DNA of 64,000 bases, taken from Stenotrophomonas maltophilia (GTDB lineage Bacteria; Pseudomonadota; Gammaproteobacteria; Xanthomonadales; Xanthomonadaceae). Numbering within the stretch: the first letter of the stretch is position 1; every line of letters begins with the position of its first letter. The stretch covers positions 992,001 through 1,056,000 of the forward strand of contig NZ_NEQV01000002.1 of the NCBI RefSeq assembly GCF_002799245.1. Direction: 5' to 3'. Positions 1-9,091 of the stretch are shown here, piece by piece. The notes beneath the pieces are model-generated. The model had not been told where the DNA came from and ran no database searches. It was given only the letters and a program-made list of their open reading frames with translations. The translations under genes and the position numbers were made by a program.

Positions 1-390
1 CACCCGGGCGAGGCCGCGCGCCTGCTCGGCTGCAGCACCGCCGATATCCAGGCCGACCGCTACACCTGTGCGCAGGCGCTCGCCGAACGTTTCCATGCGG
101 TGGTGGTGCTGAAGGGGGCCGGCAGCATCGTGGCGGCGCCTGGGCAAACGCCACGGTTGATCGCCGCCGGCAATCCCGGCATGGCCGTGGGTGGCATGGG
201 CGACCTGCTCACCGGCATCATCGCCAGCCTGCGCGCGCAGGGCCTTGCGGCCTTCGATGCCGCCGCCGCGGGCGCGTTGCTGCATGCACTGGCCGGCGAC
301 GCGGCTGCCGCTGACGGCGCACGCGGCCTGCTTCCTACTGATCTGCTGGCGCCGCTGCGGCGACTGGCCAACCCGGAACCTTCCCCATGA
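1..390 (+). CDS. nnrD: ADP/ATP-dependent NAD(P)H-hydrate dehydratase, C-terminal part
   Basis: The reading frame is open from the first base of the window, so the N-terminus (and any fused epimerase domain) is missing. It encodes the end of the ribokinase-like dehydratase that repairs damaged hydrated NAD(P)H. Visible family motifs are VVLKGAGSIVAAPG, then GNPGMAVGGMGDLLTG, which holds the nucleotide-binding and catalytic GMGD segment. The stop overlaps the next start (ATGA at 387-390), so the gene is translationally coupled to tsaE. The nnrD-tsaE-amiC-mutL order is common in gammaproteobacteria and supports the call. Confidence 0.93.
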   Translation, partial: HPGEAARLLGCSTADIQADRYTCAQALAERFHAVVVLKGAGSIVAAPGQTPRLIAAGNPGMAVGGMGDLLTGIIASLRAQGLAAFDAAAAGALLHALAGDAAAADGARGLLPTDLLAPLRRLANPEPSP

Positions 391-869
391 CCGATTTCTT
401 CCTTGCCGACAGCGACGCCACCGAACTGCTCGGGCAGTGGCTGGCGGCCACCCGGCCACCGCAGGCGCTGATCGAACTGCGCGGCGATCTGGGTGCCGGC
501 AAGTCCACCACGGCCCGCGCGCTGCTGCGCGCGCTGGGCGTGCAGGGCGCGATCCGCAGCCCCACCTACACCCTGGTCGAGCGTTATCCGCTGGCCAGTG
601 GTGGTGAGGCGTGGCACCTGGACCTGTACCGCATCGGCCAGGCCGGCGAGCTGGATTTCCTCGGCCTGGACGAGGGCAGTGCGGTGCTGTGGCTGGTCGA
701 ATGGCCGGAACGGGGCGCCGGCGCGCTGCCGCCGACCGACCTGGTAGTGGCGTTGGAGATCGAGGGGCAGGGGCGTCGCGCCCGTCTCACCGGGGCGAGC
801 GACGTGGGACATGAATGGCTGAAACGGCTGCCTCAAGGGGGTGACTTGCAGGCCATTTCTGTCGGCTGA
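387..869 (+). CDS. tsaE: tRNA threonylcarbamoyladenosine biosynthesis ATPase TsaE
   Basis: A 160-residue P-loop protein, the usual TsaE/YjeE length. With TsaB and TsaD it makes the t6A modification at position 37 of ANN-decoding tRNAs in the cytoplasm; TsaE supplies ATP hydrolysis. Walker A is GDLGAGKST at residues 33-41. The family segment SPTYTLVE lies near residues 58-65, followed by HLDLYRI and VEWPERG. The start overlaps the nnrD stop by four bases. Eighty-two bases separate it from amiC, which seems to have its own promoter. The call rests on several family motifs and on context. Confidence 0.95.
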   Translation: MTDFFLADSDATELLGQWLAATRPPQALIELRGDLGAGKSTTARALLRALGVQGAIRSPTYTLVERYPLASGGEAWHLDLYRIGQAGELDFLGLDEGSAVLWLVEWPERGAGALPPTDLVVALEIEGQGRRARLTGASDVGHEWLKRLPQGGDLQAISVG

Positions 870-914
870 CGAGAACAAAGACCGGCAGGTTACGGATTAT
901 TAAGGAAAAAGGTG

Positions 915-943
915 TTGCATTCCGTTCAGCGCGGTGATTGAAT
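915..943 (+). promoter_or_regulatory. candidate sigma70 promoter of amiC
   Basis: TTGCAT (915-920) and TTGAAT (938-943) are separated by exactly 17 bases and resemble -35 and -10 hexamers. The -10 ends eight bases before the amiC ATG, so transcription could begin at or next to the start codon, giving a leaderless or nearly leaderless mRNA. No good Shine-Dalgarno is visible. Inferred by eye only. Confidence 0.4.
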
Positions 944-951
944 CCTGAGCC

Positions 952-2520
952 ATGCGCCTGGGGAACCGTCTCATCGCCATCTGTGCCACCGTCGGACTGG
1001 GTCTGGCGAGCGCCGGTGCGTGGGCGGGCGAAGTCCGCCAGGTCCTGCTGAACACCGGCGCTACCGGCACCCGTGCCGAGATCTCGCTGGTCGGCAGTGG
1101 CGGCTACAAGACCTTGTCGCTGGCCGGCCCGAACCGCCTGGTGGTCGATTTCCCCGACTCCAGCGCGATACGCAACCTGAAAATGCCGGCTGCGCAGGGC
1201 GTAGTCACGGCGGTGCGTACCGGACAGCCGGTCCCGGGCACTTTCCGTGTCGTTTTCGACCTCGCCGAATCGGTGGCGCCGTTCCGCCCGCAGATGCAGC
1301 GCGAAGGCAATGAATCCAAGCTGGTGATCGAATGGCCGGGTGATGGCCCGGCCGTGGCCAGCAGCCGCCCGGCGGCGACGCCGGCCGTGCAGCCGCAGCC
1401 ATCCGCAGCGGGTGCTTCAGTTGCGCCCACGCCAGCCGAGAACGCGCAGTCGCGCACCGATGCCGCGCGTGCCACGGCCCTGCTGACCGCACAGGTGCAG
1501 CAGCAGGCCAGCGCCACCGCGGCTGCACCGGCCACGCCGACCCCGGCACCGACCACCGCGCCGGCCCAGGTCGCTGCGGCAGGTGTCGCGGCCAGCAGCA
1601 CGCCTTCGTCTTCGCCGGCTGCGATCCTCGCCGGCCAGCGCACCGCTGCGGTGGTGACCACGCCGCCGGCCACGGTTCCCGCACCGGTGCCGACGCCGGC
1701 CGAGCCGCCGCGTCCGGCCATGCCCAGCGATGCGTCACGCATCCGCATGCAGGCCGGCATGCGCCACCTGGTGGTGGCGATCGATCCCGGCCACGGTGGC
1801 CAGGACCCGGGTGCGATCGGCCCGACCGGAAAGCGCGAGAAGGATGTGACCCTGGCGGTGGCGCGCGAGCTGGCCCGTCAGGTCAACGCTACGCCGGGCC
1901 TGAAGGCCTACCTGACGCGCGACAGCGACGTGTTCATTCCGCTGCCGATGCGTGCGCAGAAGGCGCGTGCGAACAAGGCCGACATCTTCATCTCGATCCA
2001 TGCCGACGCGGCCGAAAACCGTTCGGCCACGGGCTCGTCGGTCTACGTGCTGTCGACCAAGGGCGCTTCTTCGCAGCGCGCCCGTTGGCTGGCGGACAAG
2101 GAAAACGCGGCCGACCTGGTCGGCGGCGTGCGCCTGCAGCAGACCGAAGGAACCCTGGCCAACGTGCTGCTGGATCTGGCGCAGAGTGGCTACATGAAGG
2201 CGTCTGAAGACGCGGCCGGCCATGTGCTGGGCGGCCTGAAGCGGATCGGCAACAACCACAAGCCGAACATCGAGCGCGCCAACTTTGCAGTGCTGCGCAC
2301 GTCGGACATGCCGGCGATGCTGGTGGAAACCGCGTTCATCTCCAATCCGGATGAAGAGCGCCGCCTGATGGACCCGGCTTACCAGCGCAAGGTCGCAGGC
2401 GCCGTGCTGGATGGCGTGCACACCTTCTTCAGCCGCCAGCCTCCACCGGGCACGTTGTATGCCGCGCGCGCCCAGGCCGAGATCGACGCGGCCGGCACCA
2501 TGGCTGGCGGCAGCAAGTAA
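952..2520 (+). CDS. amiC: N-acetylmuramoyl-L-alanine amidase, AmiC type
   Basis: A 522-residue periplasmic cell-wall hydrolase that cleaves the amide bond between MurNAc and the stem peptide during daughter-cell separation. Order of parts: signal peptide (about 1-25, ending near AWAGE); AMIN domain (about 27-125) that localises to peptidoglycan at the septum; a long Ala/Pro/Thr-rich linker (about 130-262); and an Amidase_3 zinc domain. The last begins with VAIDPGHGGQDPG (zinc His near 281), carries SIHADA, and has the catalytic Glu in LVETAFISNP (near 459). In E. coli this class needs EnvC or NlpD for activation; no activator gene lies nearby. The linker is longer than in E. coli AmiC. A terminator-like hairpin directly follows. 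Confidence 0.95.
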   Translation: MRLGNRLIAICATVGLGLASAGAWAGEVRQVLLNTGATGTRAEISLVGSGGYKTLSLAGPNRLVVDFPDSSAIRNLKMPAAQGVVTAVRTGQPVPGTFRVVFDLAESVAPFRPQMQREGNESKLVIEWPGDGPAVASSRPAATPAVQPQPSAAGASVAPTPAENAQSRTDAARATALLTAQVQQQASATAAAPATPTPAPTTAPAQVAAAGVAASSTPSSSPAAILAGQRTAAVVTTPPATVPAPVPTPAEPPRPAMPSDASRIRMQAGMRHLVVAIDPGHGGQDPGAIGPTGKREKDVTLAVARELARQVNATPGLKAYLTRDSDVFIPLPMRAQKARANKADIFISIHADAAENRSATGSSVYVLSTKGASSQRARWLADKENAADLVGGVRLQQTEGTLANVLLDLAQSGYMKASEDAAGHVLGGLKRIGNNHKPNIERANFAVLRTSDMPAMLVETAFISNPDEERRLMDPAYQRKVAGAVLDGVHTFFSRQPPPGTLYAARAQAEIDAAGTMAGGSK

Positions 2521-2538
2521 CCCGCCGAAGGCGGGTTT
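2521..2538 (+). terminator. hairpin after amiC
   Basis: CCCGCC-GAA-GGCGGG followed by TTT immediately after the amiC stop codon. The stem is short (6 bp) and the T run is short, so it is a moderate intrinsic terminator. Confidence 0.6.
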
Positions 2539-2682
2539 CTGCTTTCTGTAGAGTCGAGCCGCGCCTCATGACCGATGGGCGCCCTCCCGATGAACGCATC
2601 GCCATGCGCGCGGACCCCGCCGCCGGGCACGCGAGATGATTCATGCCCGGCGGACGACGGGCCGCTCCGCTATCATCGACCC

Positions 2683-2712
2683 ATGAAGTCTGCTGCCCAT
2701 CCCCTCCCATGA
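2683..2712 (+). CDS. candidate 9-codon leader ORF overlapping mutL
   Basis: ATG at 2683 opens MKSAAHPLP, and its TGA overlaps the mutL ATG (ATGA, 2709-2712). A TATCAT hexamer at 2671-2676 ends six bases upstream of this ATG, the spacing expected if transcription starts on the A of the ATG (leaderless mRNA). The bases before the mutL ATG are pyrimidine-rich with no Shine-Dalgarno, so coupled re-initiation from this mini-ORF would explain how mutL is translated. No good -35 is visible. Inference from sequence layout only. Confidence 0.35.
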   Translation: MKSAAHPLP

Positions 2713-4616
2713 GCGCGCCCGGTCCGCGTCCGATCCGGCCGTTGCCGGACATCCTGATCAACCAGATCGCCGCTGGCGAAGTGGTCGAACGGCCCGCGTC
2801 GGTGGTCAAGGAACTGGTCGAGAACGCGATCGATGCCGGCGCCAGCCGTGTCGACATCGATCTGGAAGAGGGCGGCGTACGCCTGATCCGCATCCGCGAC
2901 AACGGCAGCGGTATCGCGCCCGAACAGTTGCCACTGGCGGTGTCGCGCCATGCGACCAGCAAGATCGCCGATCTGGACGATCTCGAATCGGTGGCCACGC
3001 TCGGTTTCCGCGGTGAGGCGCTGCCGTCGATCGCGTCGGTCAGCCGCTTCACCTTGTCCTCGCGCCGCGCGCACGACGAGCACGGTTCGGCACTGCAGAT
3101 CGAAGGTGGCAAGATCGGCGAGGTGACCCCGCGCGCGCATGCGCCGGGCACCACGGTGGAAGTGCGCGAGCTGTTCTACAACGTGCCGGCGCGGCGCAAG
3201 TTCCTGCGCGCCGAGCGCACCGAACTGGGCCATATCGAGGAGTGGCTGCGCTCTCTGGCGTTGGCGCGGCCGGATGTCGAGCTGCGCGTGTCGCACAATG
3301 GCAAGGCCTCGCGTCGTTACAAGCCGGGTGACCTGTACTCCGACGCGCGGCTGGCCGAAACGCTGGGCGAGGACTTCGCCAATCAGGCCGTGCGCGTGGA
3401 CCACAGCGGTGCCGGGCTGCGCCTGCATGGCTGGATCGCGCAGCCGCACTATTCGCGGGCCAGCGCCGATCAGCAGTACCTGTACGTCAACGGCCGTTCG
3501 GTGCGTGACCGCAGCGTGGCCCACGCAGTGAAGATGGCCTATGGCGATGTGCTGTACCACGGCCGCCAGCCGGCCTACGTGCTGTTCCTCGAACTGGACC
3601 CGACCCGCGTCGATGTCAACGTGCACCCGGCCAAGCACGAGGTGCGCTTCCGCGATTCGCGGCTGGTCCATGATTTCGTCTATCGCACGCTGAAGGATGC
3701 GCTGGCCGATACCCGTGCCGGCATGTCGGCGCAGGAGATCGGTGCCGGTCCAGTGCATCCGGCAGATGCTGCGGCTGCCCCCATGGCATCGAGCGCGGGC
3801 GCCTCCGGTTTCGGGCTGGTGCGTGGTCCGGCACCCGGTGCCGGCTCCGGCGGAGGCGGAGGCGGCGGATTCTCCGGGTGGCGACCGCAGCAACCGCTGG
3901 GACTGCAGGTGGCCGATGCACCGGCCGCCTATGCTGCGCTGTATGCCACGCCGGCCGATGCCGAACGCGGGATGGCACTGCCGCCGATGCCGACCGCGAA
4001 CGGGTTGCCGGTGACCAGCGCCGACGCGGGCGTGCCGCCCCTGGGCTATGCGATCGCGCAGCTGCATGGCATCTACATCCTGGCCGAGAACGCCGAAGGC
4101 CTGATCGTGGTCGACATGCATGCGGCACACGAACGCATCGGCTACGAGCGCCTGAAGAATGCGCACGATGGCATCGGCCTGCAGTCGCAGCCGTTGCTGG
4201 TGCCGATCACGCTCGCGGTGGGCGAGCGCGAGGCCGATACCGCCGAAAGCGAAGCCGACACACTGGCGGCGCTCGGTTTCGAGGTGACCCGTGCCGGCCC
4301 CGGTTCGCTGCACGTGCGCAGCATTCCGGCACTGCTGGCGCATGCCGAACCGGAAGGGCTGCTGCGCGACGTGCTGACCGACCTGCGCGAGCATGGCCAG
4401 AGCCGCCGCGTGGCCAGCGCCCGCGACGAGCTGCTGTCGACCATGGCCTGCCATGGCGCGGTGCGTGCCAACCGGCGCCTGACCGTGCCGGAAATGAACG
4501 CGCTGCTGCGCGACATGGAAATCACCGAACGGTCCGGCCAGTGCAACCACGGCCGACCGACCTGGGCCCGTTTTTCGCTGGCGGAGATCGACCGCTGGTT
4601 CCTGCGCGGACGTTGA
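2709..4616 (+). CDS. mutL: DNA mismatch repair protein MutL
   Basis: A 635-residue GHKL ATPase that links MutS mismatch recognition to downstream excision. The N-terminal ATPase shows ENAIDAG (38-44), DNGSGI and GFRGEAL (99-105); the transducer region contains VNGRSVRD and [15 protein letters not shown] flexible linker with a run of seven glycines (about residue 380) leads to the C-terminal dimerisation domain ending in [12 protein letters not shown]. In-frame codons reach back to 2643, but homology begins at [14 protein letters not shown], so 2709 is chosen. The start has no Shine-Dalgarno and overlaps the stop of a mini-ORF. Twelve bases separate the stop from the next gene. Confidence 0.97.
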   Translation: MSAPGPRPIRPLPDILINQIAAGEVVERPASVVKELVENAIDAGASRVDIDLEEGGVRLIRIRDNGSGIAPEQLPLAVSRHATSKIADLDDLESVATLGFRGEALPSIASVSRFTLSSRRAHDEHGSALQIEGGKIGEVTPRAHAPGTTVEVRELFYNVPARRKFLRAERTELGHIEEWLRSLALARPDVELRVSHNGKASRRYKPGDLYSDARLAETLGEDFANQAVRVDHSGAGLRLHGWIAQPHYSRASADQQYLYVNGRSVRDRSVAHAVKMAYGDVLYHGRQPAYVLFLELDPTRVDVNVHPAKHEVRFRDSRLVHDFVYRTLKDALADTRAGMSAQEIGAGPVHPADAAAAPMASSAGASGFGLVRGPAPGAGSGGGGGGGFSGWRPQQPLGLQVADAPAAYAALYATPADAERGMALPPMPTANGLPVTSADAGVPPLGYAIAQLHGIYILAENAEGLIVVDMHAAHERIGYERLKNAHDGIGLQSQPLLVPITLAVGEREADTAESEADTLAALGFEVTRAGPGSLHVRSIPALLAHAEPEGLLRDVLTDLREHGQSRRVASARDELLSTMACHGAVRANRRLTVPEMNALLRDMEITERSGQCNHGRPTWARFSLAEIDRWFLRGR

Positions 4617-4627
4617 GGGGAGCATCG

Positions 4628-5557
4628 ATGCGTTATCGGGGAGTGGCGGGCCTGCTGGCCGCCGTGTGGTTGGCCGCCTGCAGCCCGGCAGCACCGCCGG
4701 CGCCGGCAGTCACTGAAGATCCGGCCTACGCGGCCGCGCAGCAGCAATGGCGTGTGGCGCGCTACCAGGACCTGACCCGGCCCGATGGCTGGACGGCCCT
4801 GGTCGGCCTGCACTGGCTGCAGAACAAATCCCACTTCGTTGGCAGCGGCGCCACCAGCGGCATCCGCCTGACGGTTGGCCCGGACAAGCTGGGCCTGCTG
4901 CGCCGCGAAGGGACGCAGTGGTGGTTCACGCCTGAGGCCGGTGTCGATGTCAGCCACGACGGCCAGCCGGTGCGCGGTCGCATCCGCGTCGACACCGACA
5001 AGGACGCGCAGCCGACGCTGCTGGCCTTCGATGGCGGCAAGGGGCAGCTCAGCATCATCCGCCGGGGGCCGCGCGATGCATTGCGGGTCAAGCACGCCGA
5101 TGCAGCCGCACGCCGTGATTTCGCCGGCCTGCAGTACTGGCCGGGCGGCGCGGACTGGCAGGTGCAGGCGCGCTTCATCGCGCATCCGCCAGGCAAGACC
5201 CTGCCCATCGTCGACATCACGGGCCTGACCACCGAAATGCCCAATGCCGGTGCGGTGGAGTTCGAGCGTGAGGGCCGCAGCTGGCGACTGGAGGCGATCG
5301 GTGCGCCGGGGCAGCCACTGTTCCTGATCTTCGCCGACCGCACCAGCGGTCGCGGCAGCTATCCGGCCGGGCGCTATCTGGATACCGACGCCCCCGCCGC
5401 AGACGGCACGGTGCGCATCGACTTCAACCATGCCTACAACCCACCATGTGCGTTCACCGCCTACGCAACCTGTCCGCTGGCGCCGCCGGAGAACCGGCTG
5501 GACCTGCGCGTGGAAGCGGGCGAGAAGGCCTACCACCTGCCTGAAGGAGAAGGCTGA
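4628..5557 (+). CDS. DUF1684 family lipoprotein
   Basis: A 309-residue predicted lipoprotein: a hydrophobic signal ends in the lipobox LAAC at residues 15-18, followed by an Ala/Pro-rich tether. The body carries DUF1684 hallmarks: DGWTALVGLHWLQ near the N-terminus, FADRTSGRGSYPAGRYL, and near the end DFNHAYNPPCAFTAYATCPLAPPEN. The biochemical role of this family is unknown to me. It starts 12 bases after mutL and is followed after two bases by the next exported protein, so it probably shares the mutL transcript. Confidence 0.85.
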   Translation: MRYRGVAGLLAAVWLAACSPAAPPAPAVTEDPAYAAAQQQWRVARYQDLTRPDGWTALVGLHWLQNKSHFVGSGATSGIRLTVGPDKLGLLRREGTQWWFTPEAGVDVSHDGQPVRGRIRVDTDKDAQPTLLAFDGGKGQLSIIRRGPRDALRVKHADAAARRDFAGLQYWPGGADWQVQARFIAHPPGKTLPIVDITGLTTEMPNAGAVEFEREGRSWRLEAIGAPGQPLFLIFADRTSGRGSYPAGRYLDTDAPAADGTVRIDFNHAYNPPCAFTAYATCPLAPPENRLDLRVEAGEKAYHLPEGEG

Positions 5558-5559
5558 CC

Positions 5560-6522
5560 ATGCCGATCAACGACCTGTTCCGTACCGCATTGCTGCTGCT
5601 GGCCTGCGTGATGGCACCGCTGGCTACGGCCCGTGATGCCCCGGCCACCACGGCTGTGGCCGGGACCGCAGCAGCGGCCAAGCCACCGGTACCCCTGTTG
5701 TGGAAAGTCACCGGCCCGGGCGATGCACGCGTCTACCTGCTCGGATCGTTCCATCTGCTGAAGCCGCAGGACTATCCACTGTCGCCCGATGTCGAGCAGG
5801 CGTTCGAAGCCTCGCAGCGGGTGGTGTTCGAACTGTCGCCGGAAGACATGCAGTCGCCACAGCTGGCCAGCCGCATGGTGCAGGCTGCGACCCGCACCGA
5901 TGGCAGCGAGCTCAAGCGTGATCTCGATGCTGCAACCTGGCAGAAGCTGCAGGCCTTTGCTGCCGCGAACGCGTTGCCGCTGGCACAGATGCAGGGCATG
6001 AAGGCCTGGTTCGTCGGCTTGAGCATTTCGGTCGGGCAGATGCAGAAGCTGGGCCTGGACCCGGCGCTGGGCCTGGACCGCCACTTCATGGAGCGTGCGC
6101 AGAAGACCGGCCGCAAGACAGCGGGACTGGAAGACATCGATACCCAGATCGGCATGCTGGACGGGATGACGGTGCAGGAGCAGCGGCAGATGCTGGCCGA
6201 AGCGCTGGACCAGGCCGGCAAGGCCGATGAGCAGGCGCGGCTGCTGCATGACGCCTGGCGCCGCGGTGACGAGCGCCTGCTGTGGACCAAGATGGCGGCG
6301 GAGATGCGCCAGCAGTATCCGCAGCTGTACCAGCGCATCAACACCGGGCGCAACGATGCCTGGGTGCCGAAGCTGCAGCCGTACCTGCAGGCCGGGCAGG
6401 GCGGTACGCTGGTGGTGGTCGGCACGCTGCACCTGCTGGGCAGTGATGGCGTGGTCGAGAAGCTGAAGGCGAAGGGCTACAAGGTCGAGCGCGTGTGCAC
6501 GGGGTGCAAGGCGAAACGCTGA
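5560..6522 (+). CDS. TraB/GumN family protein
   Basis: A 320-residue exported protein with a signal peptide over about residues 1-24 (LLLLACVMAPLATA). TraB/GumN proteins share two GxxH motifs, here LLGSFHLL near residue 55 and VVGTLHLLG near the C-terminus; these are proposed metal ligands of a metalloprotease-like (Tiki-type) fold. The substrate is unknown. GumN in Xanthomonas lies next to xanthan genes, but no gum genes are present here, so this is a paralogue and the gumN name is not justified. A strong Shine-Dalgarno (AGGAGAAGG) overlaps the end of the preceding lipoprotein gene. Confidence 0.82.
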   Translation: MPINDLFRTALLLLACVMAPLATARDAPATTAVAGTAAAAKPPVPLLWKVTGPGDARVYLLGSFHLLKPQDYPLSPDVEQAFEASQRVVFELSPEDMQSPQLASRMVQAATRTDGSELKRDLDAATWQKLQAFAAANALPLAQMQGMKAWFVGLSISVGQMQKLGLDPALGLDRHFMERAQKTGRKTAGLEDIDTQIGMLDGMTVQEQRQMLAEALDQAGKADEQARLLHDAWRRGDERLLWTKMAAEMRQQYPQLYQRINTGRNDAWVPKLQPYLQAGQGGTLVVVGTLHLLGSDGVVEKLKAKGYKVERVCTGCKAKR

Positions 6523-6546
6523 CGCATCGTTGGAGCGGTTCCAGAC

Positions 6547-6575
6547 AAAACGGCGCGCCAGGGGCGCGCCGTTTT
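6547..6575. terminator. bidirectional intrinsic terminator
   Basis: A perfect 13-bp stem, AAAACGGCGCGCC and GGCGCGCCGTTTT, with a 3-base loop. A/T runs on both sides suit termination of the plus-strand TraB/GumN gene and of phaR on the minus strand. Confidence 0.85.
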
Positions 6576-6596
6576 CGTATCAGCCGTTGCTGCAGC

Positions 6597-7136
6597 TCAG
6601 CGCCGGGTCTTGCCGCCGGTGCCGGTACCCGGTTCGCCGGGCTTGTTACCGGTGCCGGTTCCCGTTCCCGTTCCGGTGCCGCCCGGGCGCGGGCCACCGA
6701 AGCCGCTGCCCATGCTGCGCTGGAATTCCTGCCACAGTTCCAGGTTGCGCTCGGTCAGCTGGTTCATCATCGCCCACGGGGTCTGGCCCAGCAGGTTGCC
6801 CATCTGCTGGCGGAACTGCTGCTGCTGGTCGAGGAACACCTGCATGCTGCGCTCCAGGTAGTTGCCCATGAAGCCCTGCAGGGAATCGCCGTAGAAGCGG
6901 ATCAGCTGGCTCAGCAGCTGGGTGGACAGCATCGGTTCGCCGTCCTGTTCCTGGTCGGCAATGATCTGCAACAGGACCGAACGGGTGAGGTCGTCGCCGC
7001 TCTTGGCATCGCGGACTTCGAAGTCTTCACCGTCCAGTATCAGCTGGCGCACGTCCTCGATGGTGATGTAGCTGGAGATCTCGGTGTCGTAGAGACGGCG
7101 GTTCGGATACTTCTTGATGATGCGGGTCGCAGCCAT
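6597..7136 (-). CDS. phaR: polyhydroxyalkanoate synthesis repressor PhaR
   Basis: A 179-residue protein matching the PHA/PHB accumulation regulator family. The N-terminal DNA-binding domain is MAATRIIKKYPNRRLYDT... with YITIEDVRQLI; the following region (about 60-130) matches the PHB-accumulation domain, including LLSQLIRFYGDSLQGFM and a Gln-rich helix. In PHB-making bacteria PhaR binds phasin promoters and PHB granules. The frame is open to 7247, but homology starts at residue 1 of this call. The C-terminal 35 residues are a Gly-Thr repeat encoded by imperfect GC-rich hexamers. The PHB reductase phbB lies 183 bases upstream in the same direction; no PHA synthase is in the window. Confidence 0.9.
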   Translation of the reverse strand: MAATRIIKKYPNRRLYDTEISSYITIEDVRQLILDGEDFEVRDAKSGDDLTRSVLLQIIADQEQDGEPMLSTQLLSQLIRFYGDSLQGFMGNYLERSMQVFLDQQQQFRQQMGNLLGQTPWAMMNQLTERNLELWQEFQRSMGSGFGGPRPGGTGTGTGTGTGNKPGEPGTGTGGKTRR

Positions 7137-7319
7137 GAAGCGGTACTCGTCACAGTAGACGCGCAGCATGGCGCAGTGCAGCAGCGGTTGCAACCGCCCC
7201 AGCCCCCGCCAGGCTTGGCTTTCAGGGGCCATCATGTTGCGCAACAAGGGTTTGCGTGCTGCGCAGCATGACCATCGGCAGGGGCCGCCGGCGCTTGCCG
7301 CAGCGACCCCGTGCGCGGC

Positions 7320-8060
7320 TTACCAGCCCATGTGGTGGCCGCCGTTGATGTCCAGGTTGCTGCCGGTGATCCATGAGGCCTCTTCGGCCACCAGGAAGGA
7401 CACGCCATAGGCGATTTCCTCCGGCTTGCCGAGGCGCCCGGTGGGGATGTCGGCGATGATCTTGGCGCGCACGTCCTCCGGAACCGCCATCACCATATCG
7501 GTGGCGACGTAGCCGGGCGAAATGGTGTTCACGGTGATGCCGAAGCCGGCGTTCTCGCGGGCCAGCGAGATGGTGAAGCCGTGCATGCCGGCCTTGGCCG
7601 CGGCGTAGTTGGCCTGGCCGTACTGGCCCTTCAGGCCGTTGATCGAGCTGATCTGGATGACCCGGCCCCAGCCGCGGCGGCGCATGCCCTCGATGACCGG
7701 CCGGGTGACGTTGAACACCGAGTTGAGGTTGGTGTTGATCACATCGTGCCACTGGTCCGCGCGCATGCGGTGGAACGTCGTGTCGCGGGTGATGCCGGCG
7801 TTGTTGACCAGGATCTCGACCGGGCCCAGCTCGGCCTCGACCGCGCGCACCAGCGCCTCGGCGCTGTCCGGATCGGAGACATCGCCCGGGAAGATCGACA
7901 CGCTGTAGCCGCGCTCGGTCATCGCCTGCTGCCAGGCGCGGGCCTTGGCCTCGTCGCGGTAATTGGTGGCGACCCGGTGGCCCTGGTCGGCCAGGCGTTG
8001 GCAGATGGCGGTACCGATGCCGCCGGTTCCGCCGGTGACCAGTGCGACGCGAGATGTCAT
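7320..8060 (-). CDS. phbB: acetoacetyl-CoA reductase (NADPH), short-chain dehydrogenase
   Basis: A 246-residue classical SDR. The cofactor motif TGGTGGIG lies at residues 9-16, NNAGITRD around 88-95, the catalytic Ser in ISSINGLKGQYGQ, and the YAAAK catalytic Tyr-Lys follows. NGLKGQYGQANYAAAKAG is characteristic of PhbB/PhaB reductases that convert acetoacetyl-CoA to (R)-3-hydroxybutyryl-CoA, the PHB monomer. The nearby phaR supports this over FabG, which is very similar. gluQ ends 18 bases upstream of its start codon, so the two may be cotranscribed. Confidence 0.85.
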   Translation of the reverse strand: MTSRVALVTGGTGGIGTAICQRLADQGHRVATNYRDEAKARAWQQAMTERGYSVSIFPGDVSDPDSAEALVRAVEAELGPVEILVNNAGITRDTTFHRMRADQWHDVINTNLNSVFNVTRPVIEGMRRRGWGRVIQISSINGLKGQYGQANYAAAKAGMHGFTISLARENAGFGITVNTISPGYVATDMVMAVPEDVRAKIIADIPTGRLGKPEEIAYGVSFLVAEEASWITGSNLDINGGHHMGW

Positions 8061-8077
8061 GGAATGCTGTCCGGGAG

Positions 8078-8998
8078 TCAGGTGGGGGAAAGGGGATTCT
8101 GCAACATCGGCGCGGAAAGTGCGCCGGCCGGCAACAGGATGTCGGCACGCGGGAGCTGGGCGGGGTCGAAGGCCCGTTGCGCAGCGTCCAGCAGCGCATC
8201 CCGGTCATCGGCGCCGTCCAGTGCGGCAGGAGCCTGGCCCAGCAACTGCCAGAGTGCGCGCAGTACCGGCACCGGCCGCGAGCTGTCCACCGGCAGCGAC
8301 GCCAGCGACTTGGACAGCTTGTGGCCCGGGGCATCGAGCAGCAGCGGCAGATGCCAGTAGCGCGGCACTGCCAGGCCCAGCGCCTGCTGCAGCAGGATCT
8401 GCCGCGCCGTGGAATCGAGCAGGTCGGCGCCGCGCACCACTTCAGTCACGCCCTGCGCGGCGTCATCAACCACCACGGCCAACTGGTAGGCCCAGCAGCC
8501 GTCGGCACGGCGCAGTACGAAGTCGCCGACCTCGGCATGCACGTCCTGCTGCTGCGGGCCACGCAGGCCATCGTCGAAGCGGAGCACGCTGCCGGGCGGT
8601 ACGCGGAAGCGGACGGCAGGGTCCGGTCGTGGCTGCCGCGCGACGCAGCGGTGGTGAATGCCGCCGCTGGCGGCCAGCTCACTGCGGCTGCAGTGGCAGG
8701 TGAAGGCCAGGTCGCTGGCCAGCAACACGTCCAGCGCGGCCTGGTAGGCCTCGCCACGGTTGCTCTGCCACAGGACCGGGCCGTCGTGGACAAGGCCGAA
8801 GGCGGCCAGTGCCTGCAGTTGTGACGCCGCGGCTCCAGGCACCGTGCGCGGCGGATCGACGTCTTCGACGCGCAGCCGCCACAGGCCGCCATGATGGCGG
8901 GCAAGCAGCCAGCTGCCGAAGGCGGCAAGCAGGGATCCGGGGTGGAGCAGGCCGGTCGGCGAGGGCGCGAAGCGGCCGCAGGGAACAATGGCGGTCAT
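8078..8998 (-). CDS. gluQ: glutamyl-Q tRNA(Asp) synthetase
   Basis: A 306-residue paralogue of the glutamyl-tRNA synthetase catalytic core without an anticodon-binding domain. It attaches glutamate to the queuosine base at position 34 of tRNA-Asp. The class I HIGH-like motif is [12 protein letters not shown] (residues about 11-22) and the KMSKS-like motif is HKLSKS. Cys residues in TCHCSRSEL and HHRCVARQ are the probable zinc ligands. The frame continues much further upstream without a stop, but homology starts at [16 protein letters not shown], fixing the start at 8998. In many gammaproteobacteria gluQ follows dksA; here dksA is 15 kb away. Confidence 0.92.
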   Translation of the reverse strand: MTAIVPCGRFAPSPTGLLHPGSLLAAFGSWLLARHHGGLWRLRVEDVDPPRTVPGAAASQLQALAAFGLVHDGPVLWQSNRGEAYQAALDVLLASDLAFTCHCSRSELAASGGIHHRCVARQPRPDPAVRFRVPPGSVLRFDDGLRGPQQQDVHAEVGDFVLRRADGCWAYQLAVVVDDAAQGVTEVVRGADLLDSTARQILLQQALGLAVPRYWHLPLLLDAPGHKLSKSLASLPVDSSRPVPVLRALWQLLGQAPAALDGADDRDALLDAAQRAFDPAQLPRADILLPAGALSAPMLQNPLSPT

Positions 8999-9091
8999 GC
9001 AGGCTGAATCGTCGGTCAGGTTGGCGCTTGAATTCAAGCTGAGCGCACCGCAAATTGACGGATATCGACCCCTTCCGAGCCGGATTTTCCC

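Noticed and set aside
5560..6522. Naming the TraB/GumN protein gumN
   Set aside because: No xanthan (gum) genes are near; the family is broad and the name would imply a role in xanthan export.
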